Source: Dehalococcoidia bacterium UBA1151
GTDB taxonomy: Bacteria; Chloroflexota; Dehalococcoidia; Lucifugimonadales; Lucifugimonadaceae
NCBI GenBank assembly: GCA_002311865.1
Contig: DBZV01000107.1
Span: 315-26,217, forward strand
DNA: 25,903 nucleotides
Reading direction: 5' to 3'
Shown here: in pieces, positions 9,805 through 17,138 of the stretch
How the letters are laid out: every line of letters starts with the position of its first letter
Numbering within the stretch: position 1 is the first letter of the stretch
Notes under the pieces: model-generated
Told to the model about the DNA's origin: nothing
Seen by the model: the letters and a program-made list of their open reading frames with translations, nothing else
The model's database searches: none
Program-made: the position numbers and the translations under genes

Positions 9805-9963
9805 ACGCTGCCAGCCAAGCCACGCCAGACTTGCGGCGATGATGAGTCCCCAGATAATGGAGAAAAGAACGCTACCTTCCTTCCGGAAGCCGAAGAGCAA
9901 GAAGCTGGTCAAGAACAAGATGATCAAGACGTAGGCTATGAACTTGCTCTTAGTCATTCCCAT
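9793..9963 (-). CDS. Small two-helix membrane protein of the GMC operon
   Basis: A 56-residue protein, MGMTKSKFIAYVLIILFLTS followed by FLLFGFRKEGSVLFSIIWGL and a second hydrophobic stretch ending LAWLGWQRSRF. Two transmembrane segments (about residues 9-25 and 33-50) flank a short basic loop. It starts nine bases after the stop of the subunit-3-like gene on the same strand, with AGGTAAG just before ATG 9963, so it is the last gene of the GMC operon. An internal ATG at 9957 is an alternative start. It could be a membrane anchor for the oxidoreductase, but no family is recognised. Its 3' end overlaps the convergent chimeric frame by 12 bases. Confidence 0.6.
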   Translation of the reverse strand: MGMTKSKFIAYVLIILFLTSFLLFGFRKEGSVLFSIIWGLIIAASLAWLGWQRSRF

Positions 9964-9972
9964 TTTGCTTAC

Positions 9973-10407
9973 CTAGTCCGCGTCGCGCCAGAACGGCTCT
10001 CGTTGCTTAACTGTGTCCAGCACGTCTTCACGAAACGGGGGCAACTCCCAGCCAAGCGGTTGCAACGCCCCGGTGCGCCAGCCAATATGCCTGTGCACAT
10101 CACTGTCTGAGTAGTACGCCAGGTATGCCACCTCCACAAACAACTCAAACTGATCTGGTCTCGTGATCTCCAGCTCTCGGAGTGCCTCGGTCTGTTGCAC
10201 TGTCGATGCCTCAGGGAACTCGTCCCCAAGCGCCAGCAAAATTACGCTGACGGCCTCGCCGAATCGCTCATGACCATCGGCCATACGCTGGCATTCTTCG
10301 AGAATCGCCGGACTCCCGGCACCGGGCATCTTCTCTGAGGGCGGAATTATTACGTTCAGGATCGCGCTCAGGAGCTTTTCCTCAGTATCCGTTCGGTGAG
10401 TGGTCAT
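9973..10407 (-). CDS. Gluconate 2-dehydrogenase subunit 3-like partner of GMC oxidoreductase
   Basis: A 144-residue, mostly helical protein resembling the small (subunit 3) partner of membrane-linked GMC dehydrogenases; the N-terminal AILNVIIPPSEKMPGAGSP is the typical segment, followed by YLAYYSDSDVHRHIGW and PLGWELPPF. In known complexes this subunit helps fold and export the FAD subunit through a Tat signal. Here no signal peptide is visible, so the complex may stay in the cytoplasm. Its ATG overlaps the stop of the GMC gene by one base (TAATG), showing translational coupling. The 56-residue membrane protein follows. Assignment rests on position and the PxxExxPGAGS-like segment. Confidence 0.75.
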   Translation of the reverse strand: MTTHRTDTEEKLLSAILNVIIPPSEKMPGAGSPAILEECQRMADGHERFGEAVSVILLALGDEFPEASTVQQTEALRELEITRPDQFELFVEVAYLAYYSDSDVHRHIGWRTGALQPLGWELPPFREDVLDTVKQREPFWRDAD

Positions 10408-12005
10408 TACTTGAGGTCTCCCCGCTCGTGCGCGATATAGTCGGCGACCCGAAGCGCCACCGCCTGGATCGTGGGCGTTGGGTTGACACCGCCGGCAGTG
10501 ACGAAGAGCGAGCCATCGACGATGAACAGGTTATCTGTGTCGTGCGCCTGCCCCCACTGATTGACGACTGATGTGGCGGGGTCATCGCCCATCCGCGCAG
10601 TTCCCATAAGGTGCCAGCCGGTGTTTTCTGAGAATGCAGACTCCATGATACGGCTAGCGCCCGCAGCCTTCATCACTTTCCTGGCAGATTGCACGCCGTG
10701 CGCCAACAGCTTCCTTGAGTTGTCACCGAGCCGATATACGACCCTCGGGGCGGGGATGCCAAACCTGTCTGGCCGACTGGTATCCAGCGTCACCCGGTTG
10801 TGCTCCTCCGGGAGGTCATCACCAATCACGCCAAGGCCAAGGTTCTTGCCGAAGCGAGCGGCAAACTCATCGTGATGATCCTCGCCCCAGGGCACGTTGC
10901 TGATGGCCGTTGGAGCAGGCCCGATGCCGCGCCCCATCTGGAAGGTGTAGCCACGCTTAAAGCCTCGCGATTCGTCCGTCTCATAGAACTCCTGTGACAT
11001 GATGATGCAGGCCAGCGGACCCTTGTAGGTTGGCTCATCCAGGTTCTCAAATAGGCCCGACGCACCCGCGTAGACGTGAAACATCAGGTTCTTGCCCACC
11101 TGACCAGATCGGTTGGCCAGTCCGTCGGGATGCGAGTCTGATGCCGAGTGGAGAAGCATCCTGGGCGTCCCTATACCGTTGCAGCCAACGACTACTGCTC
11201 TGGCACTCAGGAATCCCAATTCGCCTTCCGGATCGAAGTACTCAACGCCCGTTGCTCGCCCGTCCGGCCCGGTGGCAATCTTGAAGACGGTCGTGTTGTC
11301 CCAGACTTGTGCTCCAGCCTTGATCGCATCGGGCAGATAGGTGATATCTGTGCTCGCCTTGGCGCCACGACTGCATCCATTACCAAGCGGCCCGCAGAGG
11401 TTGCACGCTTTACGGCCCTTATAGTCGGTGGAGTTCACATGAACATCAGATGGCCACCAATGCCATCCGAGCTCGTCAAATGCCCGCCCTATGTGCTCGC
11501 CGTCAGGCCCAATTGGAATCGGCGGCATCTGGCGAGGCGATCGAGGTGGATTCGCAGGATCACCGGCGAGGCCAGAGCAGCCCATCATCTCGTCGTTCAA
11601 ATCGTAGTAGCGCTCGAGATCCCAGTAGCTAATCGGCCAGTCCTCAGCTACGCCGTCAAGGGTTTTGACTCGGAAATCGGAGGGGTGGAACCTCGGCACA
11701 TGCCCCGTCCAGTGAATGGTGCTACCGCCGACCGCGTTATACATCTGGAGCTTGATCGCCGATGCATCATCGTTGACCGGATAGTCAGCGGGAAGCCGCC
11801 GCACATTGGGGTGGTAGGCCCACTCCGTGCGCATCTGGTACTGCCAGTCGTCGTGAGCCACAGGGAAGGCGGACGGATCAACCCAGGGCCCCTGCTCAAT
11901 GCAGATCACCCGAAACCCCGCTCGCGCCAGGCTCCACGTAACTGCAGCCCCGGACGCGCCAGAGCCGACCACGATTATGTCGGTTTCAGACTGCTTCTTC
12001 GTCAT
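10407..12005 (-). CDS. GMC-family FAD-dependent oxidoreductase
   Basis: A 532-residue glucose-methanol-choline family flavoprotein that oxidises an alcohol or sugar hydroxyl. The N-terminal dinucleotide motif is DIIVVGSGASGAAVTWSLAR (Gly14-Gly19 region). The C-terminus has the catalytic pair: His465 in GWHLMGTARMGDD and Asn508 in GGVNPTPTIQA. A central cysteine set, CNLCGPLGNGCSRGAK, is like the region that binds an Fe-S cluster or lies near it in FAD-dependent sugar dehydrogenases. The frame runs 21 codons further upstream, but I chose ATG 12005 because the FAD motif follows at the usual distance and GGGGAG is just upstream. First gene of a three-gene operon with its small partner and a membrane protein. 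No cytochrome c subunit gene is present, so the electron acceptor is unknown. Confidence 0.92.
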   Translation of the reverse strand: MTKKQSETDIIVVGSGASGAAVTWSLARAGFRVICIEQGPWVDPSAFPVAHDDWQYQMRTEWAYHPNVRRLPADYPVNDDASAIKLQMYNAVGGSTIHWTGHVPRFHPSDFRVKTLDGVAEDWPISYWDLERYYDLNDEMMGCSGLAGDPANPPRSPRQMPPIPIGPDGEHIGRAFDELGWHWWPSDVHVNSTDYKGRKACNLCGPLGNGCSRGAKASTDITYLPDAIKAGAQVWDNTTVFKIATGPDGRATGVEYFDPEGELGFLSARAVVVGCNGIGTPRMLLHSASDSHPDGLANRSGQVGKNLMFHVYAGASGLFENLDEPTYKGPLACIIMSQEFYETDESRGFKRGYTFQMGRGIGPAPTAISNVPWGEDHHDEFAARFGKNLGLGVIGDDLPEEHNRVTLDTSRPDRFGIPAPRVVYRLGDNSRKLLAHGVQSARKVMKAAGASRIMESAFSENTGWHLMGTARMGDDPATSVVNQWGQAHDTDNLFIVDGSLFVTAGGVNPTPTIQAVALRVADYIAHERGDLK

Positions 12006-12163
12006 CCGCTCCCCGCTCACAATGTTAGTTGTATTCCGACGGCAGGGTATCGCCGCGACTAGCGTCATTCAACCTGGATCGGTGGATTCGCGGGGCAAGT
12101 GGTTGGGACAATGCGACGCTCCGCATACCAATCCCAAACGAGCACCCCCTATTGACCGATCCC

Positions 12164-12220
12164 CGTGAGTTCAACGTTGCAGTCCTCCCTGGAGACGGCA
12201 CCGGCATCGTTTGGTTCCCG
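12164..12220 (+). pseudogene. Possible N-terminal scrap of an isopropylmalate/isocitrate dehydrogenase
   Basis: In the gap 12006-12502 the plus strand reads REFNVAVLPGDGTG, closely like the nucleotide-binding N-terminus of beta-decarboxylating dehydrogenases (NVAVLPGDGTGPEV). The similarity ends at once (IVWFPPHT follows), and no catalytic part is found downstream. I take it as a remnant or a coincidence; about 14 residues is too little to be sure. The rest of this roughly 500-base gap, between the divergent GMC and small-protein genes, shows an open frame with no family resemblance, and must hold the promoters of both. Confidence 0.3.
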
Positions 12221-12502
12221 CCACACACAATGCCCGTCCCGCATATCGTCATCTCAGTTCGCGGCAATGGCGGGTGTGTGATCCGCCGCTACCGATTGTG
12301 TGATCTCGACTGGGCACTACGGCAGACCACATCACCCGGGGCGCAGCTATCGCAGACGCCCTTACGAATGTGGTGGCACACGGCGCATCACCCACCGCAC
12401 CACTTGAACCTCATCCCATCTCCGGTTACTCTGCCGCGACCGTTTGTTACAGCGGTCGAATCGCATCTTCGCAGCCCGATCTTTCGGTGGAAAATCATTC
12501 CC

Positions 12503-12772
12503 ATGAAACGTCAGAGAGTTATGTACCTGAACGCGGTCTCAAGGAGCCTCAGAGCTCCCGTCGTGGGATTCGCAATCCACGAGCCCGTACCGTCCGATGC
12601 GCCGCAGATTGAAGCCGGTGTGGAGATGCCGTACGAGACGGTCCACAACGCGATCCTGGATGGCTGGAAGGTGATCCACTTTCCAGCCCAGCGTGCCGAG
12701 GGCCACCCGGAGGCAGTTGGCGTTTTCGGCTACGAGTTCATCCTGGACCAGATTGTAGACGTCGATGAGTAA
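12503..12772 (+). CDS. Small conserved-looking hypothetical protein coupled to PhyH
   Basis: An 89-residue soluble protein, MKRQRVMYLNAVSRSLRAPV onward, with a well-ordered middle (GVEMPYETVHNAILDGWKVI, then HFPAQRAEGHP) and end (VGVFGYEFILDQIVDVDE). The composition is that of a real globular domain, but I do not recognise a family. Its stop codon lies inside the next gene, whose ATG starts eight bases before the end, so the two are translationally coupled; a joint role with the dioxygenase is likely. The frame is open much further upstream to 12029, but that part looks non-coding. ATG 12503 is preferred; ATG six codons later, preceded by AGAG, is possible. Confidence 0.6.
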   Translation: MKRQRVMYLNAVSRSLRAPVVGFAIHEPVPSDAPQIEAGVEMPYETVHNAILDGWKVIHFPAQRAEGHPEAVGVFGYEFILDQIVDVDE

Positions 12773-13634
12773 TGTCAACACGCCGAATTTGCTGAACGAT
12801 GATCAAATCGCATCGTTCATCATCAACGGCTACACGATCATTGAGCCTGGCCACGCACCCAACTACAACGAGGATATTTTCAGCAGCCTCAGGGAGATGC
12901 AGGAGAATCCCGGCGAGCACATCCCCGAAGCGCTGCCGGCAATCAAGGATTTGTTGGAGCACCCCACAGTAGTCGGCGCGCTGACCAGCTTTCTGGGGTC
13001 CGGCTACACCCGCGACAAGGGTGGACACATTCACATGAACCCGCCGCACACCCGCGCGCAACCCTGGCACCAGGATGAGCGATTTGGTAGAAGCCACCAG
13101 GATCGCGACGGCGATGACATCAAGCAGGTGATGCTGATGTACTACCCGCAGGATGTCACCGAAGACATGGGGCCAACCGTCGTCCTTCCCGGAAGCCACC
13201 GTCGAGTTGCCAGTCCGGAGTCGATGGTCACGTTAGTGAACTTAAAAGGCCAGGTCTTTTCGACGGTGAATGCTGGTGCAGTCGTATTGACGCATCCCGA
13301 TATCTGGCATGCCGGGACCGGCAACCGTAGTGACCGCATTCGCTACATGATCAAAATGCACTTCAGTCGGACTCAGGAGAACACCGAGCCATCGTGGAAC
13401 CACGACCCCGCCAATCTCGCGGAAATTCGACTCCGGCTGGACAGCGAACACCCGTCGACACTCTCACGCAATGAGTACGAGACGGACCACGCAACCCGCG
13501 TCAAGACCTGGAACAACATTGCAGGTACCGCAAAAATGCCGCTTGAGTCAGGATCACACCTAGGTGGTCCATGGCCCATGTCAGGTGGCGCTACAACGGC
13601 ATCCCGCAGAAGACGGGACGGCGTCAACGGCTGA
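12765..13634 (+). CDS. Phytanoyl-CoA dioxygenase (PhyH) family protein
   Basis: A 289-residue Fe(II)/2-oxoglutarate-dependent dioxygenase of the PhyH family, which hydroxylates small organic substrates with O2 and 2-oxoglutarate. The iron triad is visible: His102 and Asp104 in PWHQDERFG, and distal His182 in HPDIWHAGTGN. Arg191 or Arg193 in RSDRIRYMIKMHF is the likely 2-oxoglutarate anchor. The jelly-roll strand MGPTVVLPGSHRR is also typical. Its start overlaps the upstream small gene by eight bases. The last ~25 residues (SGGATTASRRRRDGVNG) are Arg-rich and unlike the family, so the 3' end may be altered by an indel after about 13560. Convergent with the CoxL-like gene, 38 bases apart. Substrate unknown. 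Confidence 0.9.
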   Translation: MSNVNTPNLLNDDQIASFIINGYTIIEPGHAPNYNEDIFSSLREMQENPGEHIPEALPAIKDLLEHPTVVGALTSFLGSGYTRDKGGHIHMNPPHTRAQPWHQDERFGRSHQDRDGDDIKQVMLMYYPQDVTEDMGPTVVLPGSHRRVASPESMVTLVNLKGQVFSTVNAGAVVLTHPDIWHAGTGNRSDRIRYMIKMHFSRTQENTEPSWNHDPANLAEIRLRLDSEHPSTLSRNEYETDHATRVKTWNNIAGTAKMPLESGSHLGGPWPMSGGATTASRRRRDGVNG

Positions 13635-13654
13635 CGAAATATCCCTACAAACGC

Positions 13655-13668
13655 GTGATTTCGATCAC
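13655..13668. terminator. Short TTCG hairpin between convergent genes
   Basis: GTGAT and ATCAC form a perfect five-base stem around a TTCG loop, followed on the plus strand by a T-rich stretch (TTGGTTACGTTT). It lies between the PhyH and CoxL-like stops and could end transcription from either side. The stem is short. Confidence 0.35.
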
Positions 13669-13672
13669 TTGG

Positions 13673-15916
13673 TTACGTTTGCTCTGTTTGGATCAGCCAC
13701 TTTACGATGGCTGATGGCTTGATGGGCGCTTCCAGGAATCGATGGCCGGTCGCATCGGCGATGGCATTGGCGACCGCACCAAGCGGAGGCACAATGGGGG
13801 CTTCAGCAACGCCGCGCACGCCGAAGGGGTGAAGCGGATTTGGCACTTCGACGAGGATGGTCTCGATCATCGGGAGGTCGAGAGCCGTCGGCATTCGGTA
13901 GTCCAGAAACGATGGATTTTCCATGCGCCCGTCATCATCGTAGAGGTACTCCTCGTTCAGACACCAACCGATGCCCTGGACGGCGGCGCCCTGGATCTGC
14001 CCCTCCGCGTAGCCGGGGTGAACCGCCTGGCCGACGTCTTGCAGCGCCGTGTAACGAATCACGTTCGTCTTTCCGGTTTCGCGATTCACTTCGATGTCAC
14101 AGATGTGAATGCCAAATCCGTTCGTTTCACCCTGGTGATCGATCGACCCGGTCGAATTCACTGGCCCACCCGTATCCGCAGTTCTACCGGCCAAATCTTT
14201 GAACGAGATCGACTCGCCGGGCGATGAAAATTCGCCGTTCTCGAACTTGATCTCATGTTCCGCGAAGTCCAGCACGAGTGCAGCGCGCTTTTTCAGCTCT
14301 GCCACCAGTTCGTTGGCAGCTAACCACGCCGCAACACCCATTACGTTGGTCACTCGCGAGCCTGCGGTGGTGTCCGTAAAACCAATCTGGTCCGTATCCG
14401 GGATCACAGGGATGATCGACTCGGCACCGATGCCAAGGACCTCAGCCACCTGCATCGATATGACTGCGCGCGAGCCCCCAATGTCCTGTGAGCCCTCGGC
14501 GAGCGACACCGTACCGTCTGTGTTGAGCGATAGCGCGCAAGAGGCCAGACCACCAGCATGACGCGCATGTCCCTGGCCAATGCCTCTTCCTCGCATCCAA
14601 TTCTCATCAGAGGTGGGCGGGACGCAGGTCCAGTGATCTGAATTGGCCGCGGCGACCAGAGTTTCTGCGAATCCGATCTGGCCGAATTGCATGCCGTCCG
14701 CTCGGCGGGTGCCGGGGTGAGCTATGTTGTTGATCCGAAACGCCATCTTGTCCCACTCCATGCGTTCACAGATCTCGTCAATCACTTGCTCAACGCAGAA
14801 TGCTGTCTGCGGTAGTCCCGGCGCGCGATAGGCATGCGCCTTTGGCCGGTTCACCATCACGTCGTAGCCATCAGAGCGAACATTGGGGATATCGTATGTG
14901 CCAAAAGCCCAGCGCACCGCCGCATCGACGGCTGACCCCGGATATGCGCCGGCCTCAAGAGCAATGATTGCGTGTGCTGAGACGATCTTGCCGTCATTCG
15001 TGACGCCCATCTTGACCGTCACTTCACCACCTGATGCCGGGCCGGTGGCCTCAAACACATCTGAACGGTCCATTACCATCTTGACCGGCCGGTGAATCTG
15101 TCGCGAAATCAGACTGGCGACCGCCGGCAGATAAGGAATTGTTTTGCCACCAAAACCGCCGCCGATCTCGACAGGGTTCACCTTTATCCGACTTTCAGAA
15201 ATGTCGAGAAGTTCGGCTACAAGAGTTCGGACGCCAAACATTCCCTGGGTGCTGGATGAGATCGTCAGGTGGTCATTCTCGTCCCATAACGCGACCGCAT
15301 TGTGGGGTTCGATGTAGCCCTGATGCGCCATCTTGATGGATATCGACAGTTCGAGCACGAGATCCGCTTCAGCGAATCCACGATCGATATCACCGATCCC
15401 TTCAACAACGTGACTGGCGATATTGGACCCAACAACGATCTCGCCGAAGTGGTCACACTCCATCTCCGGATGCAGCAGCGGGGCGGCGGATTTCATTGCG
15501 TCCGAGACGGTCAGAACATGCGGCAGCACTTTGTATTCAACCTGGATGCGCTTCGTTGCCTCAACGGCCGCGTTGCGGGTTGTGGCTGCGACTGCTGCCA
15601 CCGGATGTCCTTTGAATAGCACCTTGTCGTCAGCCAGCATGTGGTTGACTTTGAGCTGCATCTCGCTCGACTCATGACGCGGAAAGTCGGCGTTTGTCAC
15701 GACGCCCAACACGCCCGGCAAACGAAGCGCATCGCGATAATCGATCGAGATGATCTCGGCGTGTGCATGAGGACCCCGAAGCAACTCGCCCCAGACCATT
15801 CCGGGGACGACTACGTCAGCGCCGTAGATGGCTCGCCCCGTAACCTTATCGAGTCCGTCATGCCTGATTGGGCGTGTGCCAAGGACCTTGTAGACGCTAC
15901 GTTTTTTGGACGTCAT
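13673..15916 (-). CDS. Molybdopterin-binding (CoxL/XdhB-like) oxidase large subunit
   Basis: A 747-residue large subunit of the xanthine dehydrogenase/aldehyde oxidase family, which hydroxylates aldehydes, lactols or N-heterocycles at a Mo-pyranopterin centre. Visible motifs: N-terminal hammerhead domain (RAIYGADVVVPGMVWG, about 28-43), GGGFGGK (252-258), AYRAPGLPQ (362-370), GSQDIGGSRA, and GVRGVAEAPIVPPLG with the catalytic Glu at about 705. AYRxxG is not the AYXCSFR signature of true form-I CO dehydrogenase, so CO oxidation is unlikely. No 2Fe-2S or FAD subunit gene lies in the window; the protein must use partners from elsewhere or be an isolated paralogue. Start ATG 15916 is eight bases after the stop of the enolase-family gene, so it is the last gene of that operon. 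Confidence 0.92.
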   Translation of the reverse strand: MTSKKRSVYKVLGTRPIRHDGLDKVTGRAIYGADVVVPGMVWGELLRGPHAHAEIISIDYRDALRLPGVLGVVTNADFPRHESSEMQLKVNHMLADDKVLFKGHPVAAVAATTRNAAVEATKRIQVEYKVLPHVLTVSDAMKSAAPLLHPEMECDHFGEIVVGSNIASHVVEGIGDIDRGFAEADLVLELSISIKMAHQGYIEPHNAVALWDENDHLTISSSTQGMFGVRTLVAELLDISESRIKVNPVEIGGGFGGKTIPYLPAVASLISRQIHRPVKMVMDRSDVFEATGPASGGEVTVKMGVTNDGKIVSAHAIIALEAGAYPGSAVDAAVRWAFGTYDIPNVRSDGYDVMVNRPKAHAYRAPGLPQTAFCVEQVIDEICERMEWDKMAFRINNIAHPGTRRADGMQFGQIGFAETLVAAANSDHWTCVPPTSDENWMRGRGIGQGHARHAGGLASCALSLNTDGTVSLAEGSQDIGGSRAVISMQVAEVLGIGAESIIPVIPDTDQIGFTDTTAGSRVTNVMGVAAWLAANELVAELKKRAALVLDFAEHEIKFENGEFSSPGESISFKDLAGRTADTGGPVNSTGSIDHQGETNGFGIHICDIEVNRETGKTNVIRYTALQDVGQAVHPGYAEGQIQGAAVQGIGWCLNEEYLYDDDGRMENPSFLDYRMPTALDLPMIETILVEVPNPLHPFGVRGVAEAPIVPPLGAVANAIADATGHRFLEAPIKPSAIVKWLIQTEQT

Positions 15917-15924
15917 TGGCCGCC

Positions 15925-17103
15925 TTAAACCGTCCGCTCCTCGAGCCAGTCCAGATCGAAAGTCGTGCCGAAACCAGGCCGGTCAGACGGCGTGATGTAG
16001 CCGTTCTTGATCGTTGGAGTGCCTGGTAACACGACCATCTCCTCAAGCGGCACACCCGGAGGCGCAACTCCTTCCGAGCGCTCGGCCCACGAGACCGCGG
16101 GCATGGCATAGGCGAGGTGCTGGCCGTACGGGTAGTTTGTACTGGCGTGCGGAATGACGCTGATGCCGTGAGCCTCTGCCAGGTGACAGATTTTGATGCC
16201 CGCCGTGAGGCCACCAACCCACTGCAAGTCCGGCTGGAATATATCGACCAGCCCGTGGCTCGCCGCCAGTGCGAACGGATGCATGCTGTACCAATGCTCG
16301 CCAGTGGCCAGTGTTTGGTACGGAATGCGCTCACGGACACGGAAGTAGCTATCCATATCCTCCGGCAAAAGATAGTCCTCCAACCATTTGATGCGATACG
16401 GCCGCAACGCCTCTGCCAAACGTACTACGTACTCCGTGTTCATCGACATCCATGCATCGACTGCGATCTCCACGTCCGGCCCAACCTGTTCCCGAGTCTT
16501 CGCAATCAACTCTTCGGTGCGATTGAGACCTGCCAGACCATCGTCCGGGCCTTCTCGCAGGAACAATTTTACTGCTTTGAATCCGAGCTCAAGGAACCAT
16601 GCGATGCTGTTTTCGGTGCCATATGAGATGTCTGTATTGCTGGCGTAGCAGAAGATCTCTTTCTTCTGGGGACCGCCAATCAACTCGTAGACCGGTCGAT
16701 TCAAAATCTTGCCCTTCAGGTCCCAGAGCGCATTATCGACCGCGCTGATGGCGAAACTGGGCAGACCTGCGGTGCCGTACGGCGAGGACGCCTTTTGCAT
16801 CACATCCCAGTGCCGCTCGGTAGCCATCACATCTTCGCCTTCGATCAGCTTGGCAAAATGACCGTTGATCAGGCTCACCGTTGGTCCGCTGTGCAGCGTT
16901 AGCCCGAATCCCCACGTGCCGTCGTCAGCCGTTACCACGCAAGCAGTTCGCTTCCAGTCGTTGCCCCAGTCGGCTCGCTTCATCTCCGGGTAGCGTCGCA
17001 TCGGGCTGATGAAACCATCCGTCGGCTGCTTCGGCACCCTCGGCATGGTCCTCATCTGCGGCGTCACATCAACCGCGACTGCTCGCACTGACTTGATTTT
17101 CAT
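15925..17103 (-). CDS. Enolase-superfamily sugar-acid dehydratase, rhamnonate dehydratase-like
   Basis: A 392-residue mandelate racemase/muconate lactonizing enzyme-type protein that would dehydrate a sugar acid to a 2-keto-3-deoxy acid, with Mg2+. Metal ligands are Asp216 (VEIAVDAW), Glu242 (KWLEDYL) and Glu269 (LATGEHWY); the general base is His319 in VIPHASTNYPYGQHLAYA. The barrel strand KAVKLFLREGPDDG and the GEH/HAS pattern match the L-rhamnonate dehydratase subgroup rather than mandelate racemase, which would have a KxK motif. Length is normal. AGGAGA nine bases before ATG 17103 supports the start. It lies 35 bases after DUF1501 and eight before the CoxL-like gene. The exact sugar acid (rhamnonate, fuconate or similar) cannot be read from sequence. 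Confidence 0.9.
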   Translation of the reverse strand: MKIKSVRAVAVDVTPQMRTMPRVPKQPTDGFISPMRRYPEMKRADWGNDWKRTACVVTADDGTWGFGLTLHSGPTVSLINGHFAKLIEGEDVMATERHWDVMQKASSPYGTAGLPSFAISAVDNALWDLKGKILNRPVYELIGGPQKKEIFCYASNTDISYGTENSIAWFLELGFKAVKLFLREGPDDGLAGLNRTEELIAKTREQVGPDVEIAVDAWMSMNTEYVVRLAEALRPYRIKWLEDYLLPEDMDSYFRVRERIPYQTLATGEHWYSMHPFALAASHGLVDIFQPDLQWVGGLTAGIKICHLAEAHGISVIPHASTNYPYGQHLAYAMPAVSWAERSEGVAPPGVPLEEMVVLPGTPTIKNGYITPSDRPGFGTTFDLDWLEERTV

Positions 17104-17138
17104 AGTCGGCTTCTCCTGAGGGTTCAGAAATTGTGGAA

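Noticed and set aside
11148..12062. 304-residue plus-strand open frame opposite the GMC gene
   Set aside because: It is antisense to well-supported FAD and catalytic motifs and has no recognisable domain.
12029..12502. Long plus-strand extension of the 89-residue protein to 247 residues
   Set aside because: The added part is Pro/His/Arg-rich, shows no family resemblance, and there is no conserved start; it is probably a chance open frame.
13673..15916. Carbon monoxide dehydrogenase CoxL
   Set aside because: The active-site loop reads AYRAPGLPQ instead of the AYXCSFR signature of form-I CoxL, and coxM/coxS are missing.
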